Assembly: GCA_029237695.1 (NCBI GenBank)
Contig: CM055279.1
Coordinates: forward strand, 24,927,919-24,991,918
Source: Conchocele bisecta
Lineage: Eukaryota > Mollusca > Bivalvia > Lucinida > Thyasiridae
Length of the DNA stretch: 64,000 bases
Direction: 5' to 3'
Part shown: positions 20,641 to 32,818 of the stretch, in pieces
Numbering within the stretch: position 1 is the first letter of the stretch
How the letters are laid out: the number at the start of each line of letters is the position of its first letter
Notes under the pieces: generated by a model
What the model was told of the DNA's origin: nothing
The model's input: only the letters and a program-made list of their open reading frames with translations
Database searches by the model: none
Made by a program: the position numbers and the translations under genes

Positions 20641-21337
20641 TTATTAAAAGTGTATTATTACTTATTCAATAATTTATACAGTAATAAAGTTGAAAATGTA
20701 CTTAGTTGAGCTGCAAAAAAGCAAACAGTGTATATTGATAATGGTGCTCAATAGCGATGGCAAGCTATGTGCCATGCCCATATTCTGCTTAAATGTCTAC
20801 AGCAGATGATGCAATGGTACAACAAGTAAATGTAGTTATAACCATTCCCCACCCACTGAATTTACAATGGCCATTTTACATGCAATACTTAATCTTATTT
20901 CAGTATGCGCTGCCAGATAAAAGGTTCATATGAATGTGTAGCTACTAAAACCTATATGGCCCCGACGCCAGTTTTCGGGGATAGTCGATTCGAGTATTGT
21001 AGATTTTCTTTTTCTTTTTTTTGCCGGGAGCAGGGGGGGGGGGGTCCGGACCCCCTGGACCCCCTCCCCCAGTATCCGCGCCTTTATATATAAATATTCT
21101 TAATATTCACCTACAATAACAATAATAAACGATCTTGTATTAAGAACATTGATGAAAATGAACCTTAATATGCATGCAATATATATATATTTAAGTTTGT
21201 GTATGGTTTGTATATCTTGTCAAATAGCTTGAATGTTTTTCACACCTCTATGTAGACAAAGCCCAATATTATATTGTATTGACCAGAACACAGTGTATTT
21301 TAGTGGGGTAGCTCGTTATATATAGTCGATTATGTAC
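20641..21337. other. Non-genic stretch
   Basis: AT-rich with a CCCCCTGGACCCCCTCCCCC-like GC patch (21030-21075), of the kind seen inside family M. No exon supported. Confidence 0.4.
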
Positions 21338-21690
21338 TATATGGGAAACTGTGTAGATCCTGATTAGATTGTGAATGCATATTTCCCCTACAGGTATAGC
21401 TTCAACAAGTGGTTATGCACAAAATGGGGAACCGGGTAGACCCTGATCAGACTGTGATTGCAAATTTCCCCTAGAAGGTATTATAGCCTCAACAAGTGAT
21501 TGTTATAGGATCTGATGGCTACACGTCCTGGCGGGCGACACGCGGCTTGCTTGTATACGGTATACAGTGATTATGTACAAGATGGAAAACAGTGTAGACC
21601 CTGATCAGACTGTGATTGCAAATTTCCCTAGAGGTATAGCCTCAACAAATGATTATGTACAAGATGGCTACACGTCCTGGCGGGCAACAA
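21338..21690. repeat. Short tandem repeat with GTAGACCCTGATCAGACTGT units
   Basis: Three to four imperfect units (about 21350, 21428, 21590) share GTGTAGACCCTGATCAGACT, TGATTGCAAATTTCCCCTAG and ATAGCCTCAACAAGTG. The GATCAGACTGTG block echoes the inside of family B. Confidence 0.7.
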
Positions 21691-22069
21691 CGGCCAGTAT
21701 ACGGTCGACACCTTCACACCGTCTCCTTGTATGTCAACATTATAGAGGTTCTACAGTTTTTTTATTTGTATTTCAATTAAAAATCATCATTCCCATTTAG
21801 CATGTTTAGCCAGTATAAAGTGGATTATCTTCCTTGGCTTAATTCCTAGTATTAAGTTTATCGCGGTACTCTCCCTTTATTTCATATACAAATATTTCCA
21901 TTTTGCATCAAAACATTAAAATGGGCCCTGGTATGAGCAAATTAATGACATACATCATGTAAGTACAGTCCAAACATCGTTATTATGATGTGTATAGCTT
22001 TATTTATTAACACATATAGTAATTATATGAAGATTTGGGTAGATTTGGTAAATCGTGTGCTTTATTGAC

Positions 22070-22142
22070 GTCTCGGCCCTAAGACAAGTCGGCCCTACGA
22101 CACCTCGGCCCTAAGACAACTGGGCCCCAGACACCTCGGCCC
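22070..22142. repeat. Mini-array of CTCGGCCCTAAGACAA-type units
   Basis: Five imperfect units of about 15-17 bases (TCGGCCCTAAGACAAG, TCGGCCCTACGACACC and variants). Confidence 0.8.
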
Positions 22143-23614
22143 CAATATTTTTTTTATATTTAGTTTTATATCGTTTTATGGTTAAAACAAGAAACGAGGC
22201 AAAGCCACGAAGGCCAGGTTTTTTCCAAGCATGGACACTTGGATAACATAATTATACCCACTTTTTGTAGACTAGATGGCCGTGGCATGCATGTCGCGCC
22301 TTGGGGCGAGGCATGGACACTAAAAAAAATAGATATAGTAGATGGAAAAACCTTAACGAAAAAACTTTAACCGGACACACGGACGTACGTATGCCAAAAT
22401 GCCGACGATATCGCGCTTTCCGCAAGCGGGTGCGACAATGATGATAAACACCCATGTGAAGTATCAAGGTAATCAATGGGTGAAGCAGTTGCAGAGATAT
22501 AGTACACGAAAAAAATTTAACAAATAAATTCAAAGTAATTTGACCTTGACATTGCGCACAGGGGCCGCACGGTTGGGGGTTAGAATGAAAATATGGCCCA
22601 TGATAAACACCCATGTGAAGTTTCAAGGTAATGGGCGAAGCAGTTGCAAAGATAAAGTATAACGAAAATGTTTTAACCAAAAAATTTAACCAGATGTACG
22701 TTAAAAAGTTAACGTTAAGTCAATTACGTAGAAATAATAGGTGAAGGTAAAAAAATGGTCACATGTTGGATAGTTGTATGTGGTAGGCACCCCTTGGTTA
22801 TGAAGCTGTGAGAGTTTGGTGATCCTAGGTGGTACAGTACCAAAGAAATGGACTTAAACACGAAAACTTAACATTGTAAACGCGAAAAGTCGACTGCGCG
22901 GAAAAAATGGGTCAAGTTAAAAAAAAAGTAACATGTTGGATAGTGATATGTGGTGGGCACCCCTTCAGGGCTTAAAAATTCACTCGTCCCGCTCGCCATG
23001 GCGAGTCGATTTTCGTGTTGGCGAGAGGATTTTCTTGTCACTGGCCCGATTTGGCGAGTGACAAATCGGAAAGGCCATTCTGTATTTTCCGAAAATTTAC
23101 GGAACTGACAAAATTTGCATCTTAAGTTCCATTTTTTTATTGGTTTTCCTAACGCTTTCTGAGATCTCAAAACCGGAAATGATGTTTTTAATGTTTACAT
23201 TAGGAACCGGGATATTGATCAATTACAGCATCCCTGTACTAGACAATTGGACGTCCAGACAGTTGCTATGCGCTCGGCGGGTAGTTTTTACTCACTCCTA
23301 AAACAGACCACGGTCTCGTTCTGCTGACAGTGTGCCTCGTGTGTGTGAGGGCATTCTCACCAGATGCAATTTGTGCAGGGCGTGTCGCTGGAAGTGTACT
23401 GCGTTAACTATACACTTTTTACGATGGTCATCGTACACTTGCGCTAATAATAATCAGCGAATATACTGAATTAAAATAGTTTCCAAGACGCTGCATACAT
23501 AGCCACTGCAAAATGAATCTGTGTATTGGAAACGCTTAATAAAGTTACAAAACATCTGGACAATTGATGCGTAGATCGTCTTCTAAATGATGCACCCGTG
23601 TTTTAATTAAAATT

Positions 23615-23860
23615 GTGGTTGTGACTGGAGAAATGGGACTTATGGGATTTGTGACCAGTGTATGTCCTGATCAAATAGCACACCCTCCAGCTCCTGTAGT
23701 CTGATAATAATCTATATTGCATGTTGGAAGCATGATGAGTGTTTCATTGATGGAATAGTGAACAGTGCAGATCCTGATCAAACTGCGGATGCACAGGCTG
23801 ATCTGGATCTACACTGATCGCAGAACCCATAAGCCCAATTTATCCAGTCACAGCCACAAA
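23615..23860. repeat. MITE family B, copy 4
   Basis: The ends are TGTGGTTGTGACTGGAGAAA and TTTATCCAGTCACAGCCACA. It lies inside the 22966-26505 element. Confidence 0.9.
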
Positions 23861-23870
23861 TAACACTTGT

Positions 23871-26155
23871 TAGGTTTGAGGCGGCTTTCAGCTGCGCCGA
23901 AAACCTATTGTATTCGTTGGTTTTTTTTGTTTTTTTTTTATTCAGCCGTTCAGTCTACAGCCCAAACCGCTGGTCGGATCGACTTCAAATTTTGTATACC
24001 GATTCGCATCAACAGTGAGACGAGAATAACGCAATTTTCAGAATTCTCATGACGTCACTTTCTACGAAACCGGAAGTGATGTCATATATCATATAATTCC
24101 CTATAACTTCCTTATTTTCCAACCGATTTCAAAAATTCTTTTTGAATTGTAAAGCTGCGAGAATTCTCTATCTTCGCTTCGCTGACAATGTTTGGCTATC
24201 TGCTCAAATGAGAGAGCTATAGACATGTGAAATTGAGAAAAATGAAAAAAATCAACAATTTCAGATTTTTATTTTATTTTAACGGGTGGTCTTTGAAAAC
24301 AGTTTCCAATTTGTACAGTAATCTCAGCAACATAATTTTTGACAGCGTCACGCGGGACATTCATCCGCACAGAAGATGATATTTTTCAGAGCAATGGCTT
24401 GAATAGTTCTGATTCTATTGTCTTTCAAACTTGGACGTTTTTTTTCAATTTTTCAAATTTGAAATGGTCATAACTTTTTTATTATCTAACCGATTTCAAA
24501 TATTTTTTTTGCATTAAAAAGCCAACAAAATTCTCTATCTCAGTTTCGCTGGTAGTTTTTGGCTATCTGCCCAAATGAGAGAGTTGTAGGCATTTGAAGT
24601 TTTTAAAAAAAATTGAAATGGTCATAACTTCCTTATTATTCAACCGATTTCAAATATTCTTTTTGCATTAAAAAGCCAATAAAATTCTCTATCTCCGGTT
24701 CGCTGGTAGTTTTTAGCTATCTGCTCAAATGCGCGAGCTACATGCATTTGAAGTTTGAGAACGAGCATATAAACTTAGCCGCCTAGAACAGTGTGTACAG
24801 CTGACAAACTTCGAGGTGGAGGCCAGACAGGTATGGTGGGCTGTATCAGACACTGGTTTTATATACGAACTGACATGCTGTGAGTGCTTTAGAATCGTCT
24901 TAACTTCAATGTCAGACTAGGGGGTTAACGGTACACATTTCGTAGAACGTTATATAATGAAAAATGCTTAGAATAGTCAAGCGATTCTGAAAATACAAAA
25001 CTTTTTTTTCAATTTCATTGGAATTGCATCAAATTAGGTTTGAGGAATTTGATTCCTCAAACCTTTTGTTTTCGTTGGTTTTTTTTTTCTTTTTATTCAG
25101 CCGTCGGGACTACAGCCCAAACCGCTTGTCGGATCGACTTCAAATTTTGTATGCCGATTTGTATCAACTGTCAGACGAGAATAACGCAATTTTCAGAATT
25201 CTCATGACGTCACTTTCCACGAAACCGGAAGTGACGTCATATATCATATAATGTCCTATAACTTCCACATTTTTCAACCGATTTCAAAAATTCTTTTTCT
25301 GTATTCGAAAGCTGCGAGAAATCTCTATCTTCGCTTGCCTGGCCGTTATTGGCTATCTGCTCAAATGAGAGAGCTATTGACATGTGAAGTTGAGAAAAAT
25401 GAAAAAAATCAACAATTTCGGATTTTCTTTTTTATTTTAACGGGTGGTCTTCGAAAACAGTTTCCAATTTGTACAGTAATCTCAGCAACATAATTTTTTG
25501 ACAGCGTGACGCGGGACATTCATCCGCACAAAAGATGATACTTTTCAGAGCTATAGCTTGAAGAGTTCCGATTCTATTGCCTTTCAAACTTGGACGTTTT
25601 TTTTTCAATTTTTCAAATTTGAAATGTTCATAACTTTGTTATTATTATCGAACCGATTTCAAATATTTTTTTTCCATTAAAAAGCCAACAAAATTCTCTA
25701 TCTCCGCTTCGCTGGTAGTTTTTGGCTATCTGCCCAAATGAGAGAGTTGTAGGCATTTGAAGTTTGGTTCTTTCATTTTTTTAAATTTGAAATGGTCATA
25801 ACTTTTTTATTATTCAACCGATTTCAAATATTTTTTTTCCATTAAAAAGGCAATAAAATTCTCTATCTCCGCATCACTGGTAGTTTTTAGCTATCTGCTC
25901 AAATGAGAGAGCTACATGCATTTGAAGTTTGACAGAGTCACGTTAAATCACACAGTAACAATATAAACAATTTTCATTTTATATACGAACCGACATGCTG
26001 TGAGTGCTTTAGAATCGTCTCAACTTCAATGTCAGACTAGGGGGTTAACGGTACACATTTCGTAGAACGTTATATAATGAAAAATGCTTAGGATAGTCAA
26101 GCGATTCTGAAAATACAAAACTTTATTTTTTCAATTTCATTGGAATTGCATCAAT
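23871..26155. repeat. Direct duplication of about 1.16 kb, two copies
   Basis: Copy 1 starts TAGGTTTGAGG at 23871 and copy 2 starts with the same motif at 25035. Both contain TTCAGCCGT, CTACAGCCCAAACCGCT, GGTCGGATCGACTTCAAA-like, CATGACGTCACTTTC and CCGATTTCAAATATT blocks in order. Both end near the block GTGAGTGCTTTAGAATCGTC and TTCAATTTCATTGGAATTGC. A further GCCTCAAACC motif lies at about 26240. Short plus frames here (23867, 25018, 25251) are shadows of the repeat. Confidence 0.85.
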
Positions 26156-28460
26156 TTTTTTTGAGTTTCATATGTTTTCGTCATTGGCAATGTCTTCTAA
26201 TCACTTTGCCAGTGTACGTTTGTCAGTACATCAAGCCTCAAACCGTTGATGCAGCTTCAGCTGCTCTAGTTCTTATTATATTTCTTATTGCATAAAATAA
26301 TTTCAGAAACCATATAAACATGTTATGTACTATTCTACTGGATGGTTCTAAAACAAGTTAATTGCCTAACCTTTTTCGAAAAGGTATTACTACTTCTTGT
26401 ATTTTCCCAAAATGTTGGGCAAGTAGCTTTTTGGTCTGGGCGAGTAGATTATAATTGTACTTGCCCGGCCGGGCAAGTACAAAAAGTGAATATTTTTAAG
26501 CCCTGCCCTTGATTATGAAGCTGTGAAAGGTGGTCCTAGGTGGTACAGTACCAAAGAAATGGACGTAAACACGAAAACTTAACATTGTAAACGCAAAAAC
26601 TTAACATTGAAAATGGCAAAGTCGGCTGCGCGGAAAAAATGGGTCAAGTTAAAAAAAAAGTAACATGTTGGATAGTGATATGTGGTGGGCACCCCTTGAT
26701 TATGAAGCTGTGAAAGTTTGGTGGTCCTAGGTGGTACAGTAACAAAGAAATGGACTCAAACACGAAAACTTAACATTGATTGTGGACGCCGCCCGCCCGC
26801 CCGGCTTTCGCCAATCCAATAGCCTGGATTTTTTTTAAAAAACCTGGCTAAAAATCGGTAACTGGAATTACCGGAAACCTCTTATTTACCGAAAACCACC
26901 GAAATACCGGAAACCCCTGTAAATCACTATATAATGTCATAAATAAGTGTTTGTTGTGTCATAAATGGTTTGTTTACTATATTATGAGATATATATGCAC
27001 TAATTACAAACTATTTGGTTGAAATAAAATGAGTTAGGATCCTCTTGTTTGGTGTTTAATTCCAAATTCAGAACGACTGTCAAATTTACCGGAAAACACT
27101 CGCAGTTAAGAATGGACAGTACTAATAGTCTGTACCTCACAAATAATAGATAATAATAGTATCTTAGGCATGGTATAATAATTATTATAATTACTATAAT
27201 GATTAAATAGTGTGTTTCAAATATGATGCTGTCTGGTGTAGATAGTGTTATTATTCCAGATTCCAGATTAGCGTGATATATTACCGGAAAACACATTCGT
27301 TGACTCGATTTACCGGAAAACACCTTCGCTGACTCGATGTCCGTGATTTACCGGAAAACACGTCAGGGGAACATACCGAAAACCATTTTGTATAAAATTA
27401 TGTTTGTAACGAGATGTCAGTGATTTATAGGAAAAACACATGTGTGTGTACAGTATATGTACGCAAGGCGTCGTAATCGGCCAGTCATACTTGTAATATA
27501 CTAGATGTTTGTGTATGGCATTATATCAATGATTTACCGGAAAACACGTAAAATGCGTAAGGCATTTCACATATTTGTAAATTTCTATTTAGTTTACAAC
27601 TATTTCAAACAAGCGATTTCAATATTACCTTCATGTTAAAATGGCAGTGTCTCCCAGGTCGAGTGATATAAGAATCCCCATACAAAGCGATCTTTCTTGA
27701 ATCCATTTTCAGTACGTTTTTCTTGTTGAATAATGCAGCGGGTATAGTGCGTGTGAAATTTACTGTTATGTCGTATATACATGTATATATACATGTATAT
27801 ATAGTATATAGTCAGCTTGGGTAATCACGGCGTGAGTAAAAATCATGTCATTTAAAGAACTTGACATGTGTCTGGCGTAAATTGACTGAAATTAATTAAT
27901 ATAAATGAAATGTCAGACTTATTACCTAATTAATAATAGTGTGTAATAGGTAACATATTTTCACATCTTGTGTGCTATATTACATGTGCTAGCATAACAA
28001 TCTTAAAACATGTTTATATTGTATACAAAATTACAATCATATCCCGTCTTTTTCGTTACATTAAATACAATGCAAGTGTCAGTGAGAAATTGAAGACTCC
28101 GAAAAAAGAGGTAAGTCGTACTCTATTATTATTATCTATTATTCGTAATTCTTGTCAAACCACTTTGATGTGGACGATATTGCTTAATTTCCCCGTCCCT
28201 GTCAATGAATTGTTAGCATAGGTATAAGTACATGATCACATATTTAGGATCAGTAGTCTGTAAAAGGTAAAGTTGAAAATTTGTTGGCGTAATTGTTGAG
28301 CAATACGACCAAACCAACGCTTTAAGAGACCGACTGTTAATCTTAATGCCTATGTCAAAACACTTTGATGTGGACGATATGGCTGAATTTCCCCCATCCC
28401 TGTCAATTAATTAACAAAGAAGGTGTTAGCATAGGTATAAGTACATGATCACACATTTAG

Positions 28461-28649
28461 GATGAGTAATCCAATCAAGTCTTTAAAAGATAAAATTCAA
28501 TGTTCCAATTGTAAGAATTGGGTTCATGCTTCTTGTGCCAATTTAACTGGCGGAGATCTTAAGTCGTGGTCCTTCCACTCGTTGAAGTTCAGATGCCATT
28601 GCTGTGCCTTTGATGGGGACATGTACGATTCGAAAGCTGCATTGTCCAG
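28461..28649 (+). CDS. PHD-type zinc-finger exon inside the long-TIR element
   Basis: This exon has a canonical acceptor (CACATTTAG|G) and donor (CCAG|GTAAGA) and reads MSNPIKSLKDKIQCSNCKN, then WVHASCANLTGGDLKSW, then FRCHCCAFDG and DMYDSKAALSR. The pattern C-x2-C...W-V-H-x2-C...F-x-C-x-C-C fits the second half of a PHD-like finger, a fold that binds two zinc ions and often reads histone tails. The first zinc ligands would be on an upstream exon. A KLKTPKQ-type exon end followed by GTAAGT occurs twice nearby (about 28088-28110 and 29729-29745). A degraded repeat of the upstream flank lies at 28215-28260. It is probably part of an element-borne gene rather than a host gene (inference). Confidence 0.6.
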
Positions 28650-28679
28650 GTAAGAATTGTTTACCAGTTTGTGAACAAT

Positions 28680-29285
28680 GTAGATAATGAGCATTTTAAA
28701 TCTTGACAATCTCGGTCTACATGCAACTGTGCAGAATTTGTAATATTTGTACCATTATAGATAATGATCAGTTTTTGACCATTGTACATCCTGGTGCAAT
28801 TTGTATAATAATGTATGCGATAATCTCAGTGTCTACATTGTTCACGAGTTAATCTCTGTGTAACCCGAATTTGTTAACCAGGTACCACCTACTGTGAAAT
28901 ATTATTATTGGGCACGCGTATTTGTGTACTTTAGCGAATATCGCCGCCTAAAGGCGTTAATCATGCCACATGTTAAACCAGTGTAGATAATGATCATTTT
29001 AAATCTTGACAATCTCGGTCTACATGCAACTGTGCAGAATTTGTAATATTTGTACCATTATAGATAATGATCAGTTTATGACCATTGTACATCCTGGTGC
29101 AATTTGTATAATGTATGCGATAATCTCAGTGTCTACATTGTTCACGAGTTAATCTCTGTGTAACCCGGAATTTGTTAACCAGGTACCACCTACTGTGAAA
29201 TCTTATTATTGGGCACGCGTCTTTGTGTACATTAGCGAATATCGCCGCCTAAAGGCGTTAATCATGCCACATGTTAAACCAGTTG
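28680..29285. repeat. 303-bp tandem duplication, two copies
   Basis: Copy 1 is 28680-28981 and copy 2 is 28983-29285, over 95% identical by eye. Both contain GATAATGATCAGTTT, CACGAGTTAATCTCTGTG and CGCCGCCTAAAGGCGTTAAT. It lies inside the long-TIR element. Confidence 0.9.
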
Positions 29286-29651
29286 TACTATCTTTATCAC
29301 CGCGACATATTGATCACAATGACGTCAGGTTGTCCGTTAATTTTCGTTAAATATGCATTAAAATTTTCAAATACCTAATATCTCTATAACCGTAAGTCAG
29401 AAATAATTATTTATCATCATCCATATTCCATATTTTCATTCTATATGCCATCCATGCGGCCCTAATGCCTAAGATCAGTATGTAAATAATTTCTATATTA
29501 CATGTGCTAGCATAACACTTATAAAAACAATCTTACAACATGTTCATATTGTATAAAAAAAAATACAATTTCAATCATATACTTCGTCCCGTCTCTTTCG
29601 TTACATTCCGTTAGTGTCAGTAAGATACCCAACATTATTATGTCGATATAA

Positions 29652-29699
29652 ATATGGATGACGGCGACAGTGACACTGGAATGGAAGAATTGCCGGGAT
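29652..29699 (+). CDS. Short acidic ORF start inside the long-TIR element
   Basis: ATG opens MDDGDSDTGMEELPG and then a TAA. The downstream AAGTTGAAGACTCCGAAACA|G and GTAAGT look like the end of a first exon whose frame has decayed. A counterpart exon end lies near 28110. It may be the start of the gene to which the PHD exon belongs (inference). Confidence 0.25.
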
Positions 29700-30589
29700 A
29701 AATCATACCAACCTGTAACCGAAATAAGTTGAAGACTCCGAAACAGGTAAGTCATATTTTTTTTTTTTCAATTTGTCATCAAAAGTCAACATATCTTTAT
29801 CATATTTGAAACAAATTATTTAATCATTATAATATGACTGGCCGATTACGACGCCTTGCATACATATACTGTACACACACATGTGTTTTCCGGTAAATCA
29901 CGGACATCGAGTCAGCGAAGGTGTTTTCCGGTAAATCGAGTCCACGAATGTGTTTTCCGGTGATATATATCACGCTAATCTGGAATCTGGAATATCTACA
30001 CCAGACAGCATCATATTTGAAACACAATGTTTAATCATTATAGTAATTATAATAATTATTATACCATGCCTAAGATACTATTATTATGTATTATTTGTGA
30101 GGAATAGACTAGTAGTACTGTCCATTCTTAACTGCGAGTGTTTTCCGGTAAATTTCACAGTCGATCTGAATTTGGAATTAAACACCAAACAAGAGGATCC
30201 TAACTCATTTTATTTCAAACAAATAGTTTGTAATTAGTTCATATATATCTCATAATATAGTAAACAAACCATTTATCACACGACAAACACTTATTTATGA
30301 CATTATATAGTGATTTACAGGGGTTTCCGGTATTTCGGTGGTTTTCGGTAATTCCAGTGACCCGCTAAAAATGATTAAATTATATAGGAAAACAGGTCAG
30401 ATTCCCTATGCTCCCCTCCACAGGAGAGATAATTATAACCTGCAGGTGCGTGAAATGGACAAATCCGACTTCCAGAATGATAAGTGTAAAAAAAACATAC
30501 CCCACCCACTTTTACCTTATATTCATTTGGCGACTTTCGACAAACGCTCCATAAAACTACATTAAATAGACTGATGTACAGGATGAAAA

Positions 30590-30890
30590 CAATTGGCCGC
30601 CAATCCTCCCAAATGTATTTAAGCGTGGTACTGAGGAACTGAGACAGAGAGACCAACAGTATGCAGCTTCCGGCACCGAACGACAAAGACGTCGCACGGA
30701 CTTCTATGGAAAGCGCCATTGTTGTTGTTGTTGTACGTGAAATCCAGCCGCTGACTTTTTGGCTCACCCAATATGTGCTGGAGAAGAAGACGACATTCAC
30801 CATCATCCTGACATTTGTTTGCGTTTCAAACCGTTCAGGTGTGTATCCATGAGACTACGGAGTCCAATCTGTACCGACAAAGATATGTTG
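30590..30890 (+). pseudogene. Decayed coding relic, possibly transposon-derived
   Basis: One frame reads KRGTEELRQRDQQYAASGTE, then RQRRRTDFYGKRH and a TGA. A second frame nearby reads ICAGEEDDIHHHPDICLRFK before a possible donor. Both look like charged protein sequence. The family is not recognised. The overlapping 143-codon minus frame (30375-30806) is its shadow. Confidence 0.3.
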
Positions 30891-30943
30891 CAGATTTGAC
30901 GCTTCAGTTGGGTATCAGTGTTAGGCCATTAAAAAAGGTATTT

Positions 30944-31170
30944 TGGTTCTTAAGATAACGGAAAATAAAACACATTTTCTTGATGAATTTATTTCAATTG
31001 CTGGAATTATAAGGAATTAATGGCCTTTTTGTGGAATTTATCGGGAATATAAACTTGGAAAAGTCGCAGGAATACAGGACGAGGCCTTCCGGCCTTCGTC
31101 CAGTATTCCCGCGACTTTTCCAAGTTTATACCCCGATAAATTTCACAAAAAGGCCATTCATTCCTATAAT
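30944..31170. repeat. Foldback family O, copy 1
   Basis: Inverted arms contain AATGGCCTTTTTGTGGAATT and AACTTGGAAAAGTCGC with their complements, around GAGGCCTTCCGGCCTTCGTC. A second copy lies at 49632-49927 in reverse. Confidence 0.85.
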
Positions 31171-31314
31171 AATCCACCACATTATCCCAGGATCCACTTC
31201 GTAATCATGAAACACGTTCTTTGTAGTGTAAATGCAATGGAAACAGGGACCGAGCTAGGGACCCTTAATTTCATCCCTAGCGGGACGCGCTATAGACTGA
31301 GATACCGGTCACTC

Positions 31315-31828
31315 TTAAAGGTGCATACCCACCCATAGACACCAAATGGTCTTTATAGGATTAAATAAGTGTATACTTGTGTAATTTATTCCACCAGTTC
31401 TAAAAAGTACTAGTGCCCGTTATACAGATATAATAATTTAGTAATATTTAGTTTACTGATAGTGACCCGCCGTGGTATCAGGCTATTTTGATATGCAAAT
31501 GAGGCATGGTATTTTTTAAATTATTTATACTAGTTAAATACGCCACCTGAAATGTTTCTATTTTCGACAGATTATGAAGTATGATGATGATCATAATACA
31601 TTGCACATCAAAAAATAAATACAGATAACAAATAGTAATGTCCGTTAACATTTTAAGGAAACACAGTTATCGCGTCTGATATCAGTGTGGAAATTTACGT
31701 CTGATATGAAATGTATAATAATGCCAATCAATACGTGGGGTAATGGTGAATGAATGTTTATTTTCGCAGATGATGTCTCTGATATAAAGAACTACTGTGT
31801 GCCTACTGAGTGGGTAATGTACCTTTAA
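31315..31828. repeat. MITE family A, copy 3
   Basis: The ends are TTAAAGGTGCATACCCACC and GAGTGGGTAATGTACCTTTAA. The body is typical. Confidence 0.85.
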
Positions 31829-32023
31829 TGAGCCCGGTTCGGCAACTACATATTCCTGCATTCCGTTTACCAGCAGAGAGTACCTACTCATCATGGATTT
31901 TGGACGAGCACCCACATACTGCAGGGGGGCACGGTATTGTCTGTTCTCATAAAACCACCAACCCTATTCGGCATTAGGTTGTTTTTTTTTTGTTGTTTTT
32001 TTTTTAATATACATATGGACACA

Positions 32024-32476
32024 TTAAAGGTACATACCCACTCACAAATACCCCACGTATTAATTGGCATTATTATACATTTTATATCAGACGTAAATTT
32101 CCACACTGATATCAGGGGATAACCGTGTTTCCTTAAAATGTTAATAGACAGTACTAGTTATTCTCTGTATTTACGTGTTGATGTCCGATGAACATACTTT
32201 ATAATTTGTTGAAAATTTTTTTTTCTTTATGTGATGCATTTAATTACGTATAAATAATTATAAAATAGCATGCCTCATTTGCATATATGAAAATAGCCTG
32301 ATACCACCGCTAGTCACTATCCGTAAAATAAAGATTACTAAATGATTATATCTGTATAGCGGGCATTCGTAATTTTTATAACTGGTGGAATAGTGACTAT
32401 ATATATATATAGCTATACACGTGTTTAATTCCTATAAATAACAGTTTGTGACTCCTGAGTGGGCATGTACCTTTAA
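32024..32476. repeat. MITE family A, copy 4, reverse of copy 3
   Basis: The ends are TTAAAGGTACATACCCACTC and GAGTGGGCATGTACCTTTAA. The body runs opposite to 31315-31828, so the two copies form a large imperfect inverted pair about 200 bases apart. Confidence 0.85.
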
Positions 32477-32576
32477 TCACAGAGCATGTTGCATTATGAC
32501 GTAATGACAGTACGTTCATAGTCCTTTCTTTTGGGACTGTTGAATACTGTATCAGCACTGTTTGATAAGATTACAT

Positions 32577-32818
32577 TTGTGGCTGTGACTGGAGAAATGG
32601 GGCGTATTTGTTTTGCGACCAGTGTAGATCCTGATCAGCCTGTGCATTCGCACAGCCTGATCAGGATCTGCACTGTTTGCCATTCACTCAATGAAACATC
32701 CGTCATGCTTCTAACAAGCAATATTGATCACTATCGGGTTACACAATAGTGTTATATGATCAGGAGCTACACTGGTCACAAATCCGATAAACCCCATTTT
32801 TCAAGTGACAGTCACATC
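32577..32818. repeat. MITE family B, copy 5
   Basis: Ends TGTGGCTGTGACTGGAGAAA and a slightly decayed TTTTTCAAGTGACAGTCACA. Confidence 0.9.

Larger units (their letters stand above)
22966..26505. mobile_element. 3.54-kb non-autonomous element, CAGGGCTTAAAAATTCACT termini, 5-bp target-site duplication
   Basis: The ends are CAGGGCTTAAAAATTCACT and AGTGAATATTTTTAAGCCCTG. CCCTT flanks both sides (22961-22965 and 26506-26510), and the same host sequence without the insert occurs at about 26686-26710, which proves the insertion. Just inside each end lies a palindrome: CTCGCCATGGCGAG on the left, CTTGCCCGGCCGGGCAAG on the right. The interior holds a family B MITE (23615-23860) and a 1.16-kb direct duplication, and no transposase. 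CAGGG ends are usual for hAT elements, but those make 8-bp duplications; 5 bp does not fit. Superfamily left open. Confidence 0.85.
22190..26790. repeat. Tandem array interrupted by the 22966-26505 element
   Basis: Before and after the insertion, units of about 180 bases share AAGTAACATGTTGGATAGT, GTGGGCACCCCTTGATTATG and ACACGAAAACTTAACATTG. The part at 22430-22680 has two units with CACCCATGTGAAGT and GGTAATGGGCGAAGCAGTTG-like blocks. The array ends in CGCCCGCCCGCCCGGCTTTC at about 26790. The 142-codon minus frame at 22252-22680 lies wholly inside it and is not a gene. Confidence 0.75.
26861..30358. mobile_element. 3.5-kb element with long terminal inverted repeats and an internal PHD-like exon
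   Basis: The left arm (26861 to about 27500) and right arm (about 29828-30358) are near-identical inverted copies over more than 500 bp. The outer ends are ACTGGAATTACCG and CGGTAATTCCAGT. Both arms carry repeated TTTACCGGAAAACAC motifs, probable transposase-binding repeats (inference). Inside are a PHD-finger-like exon (28461-28649), a short ORF start (29652-29699) and a 303-bp tandem duplication. No clear target-site duplication is visible and no transposase is recognised. The mirrored 107- and 95-codon frames in the arms are shadows of the repeat. Confidence 0.8.

Noticed and set aside
22252..22680. 142-codon minus frame
   Set aside because: It lies in tandem repeat units and repeats with them; no domain.
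27000..30237. 107- and 95-codon mirror-image frames (27000-27323 minus, 29950-30237 plus)
   Set aside because: They are the two terminal arms of one element; the same frame in both follows from the inverted repeat.
30375..30806. 143-codon minus frame with hydrophobic segments
   Set aside because: Antisense to a more protein-like plus-strand relic; hydrophobicity follows from complementing charged codons.
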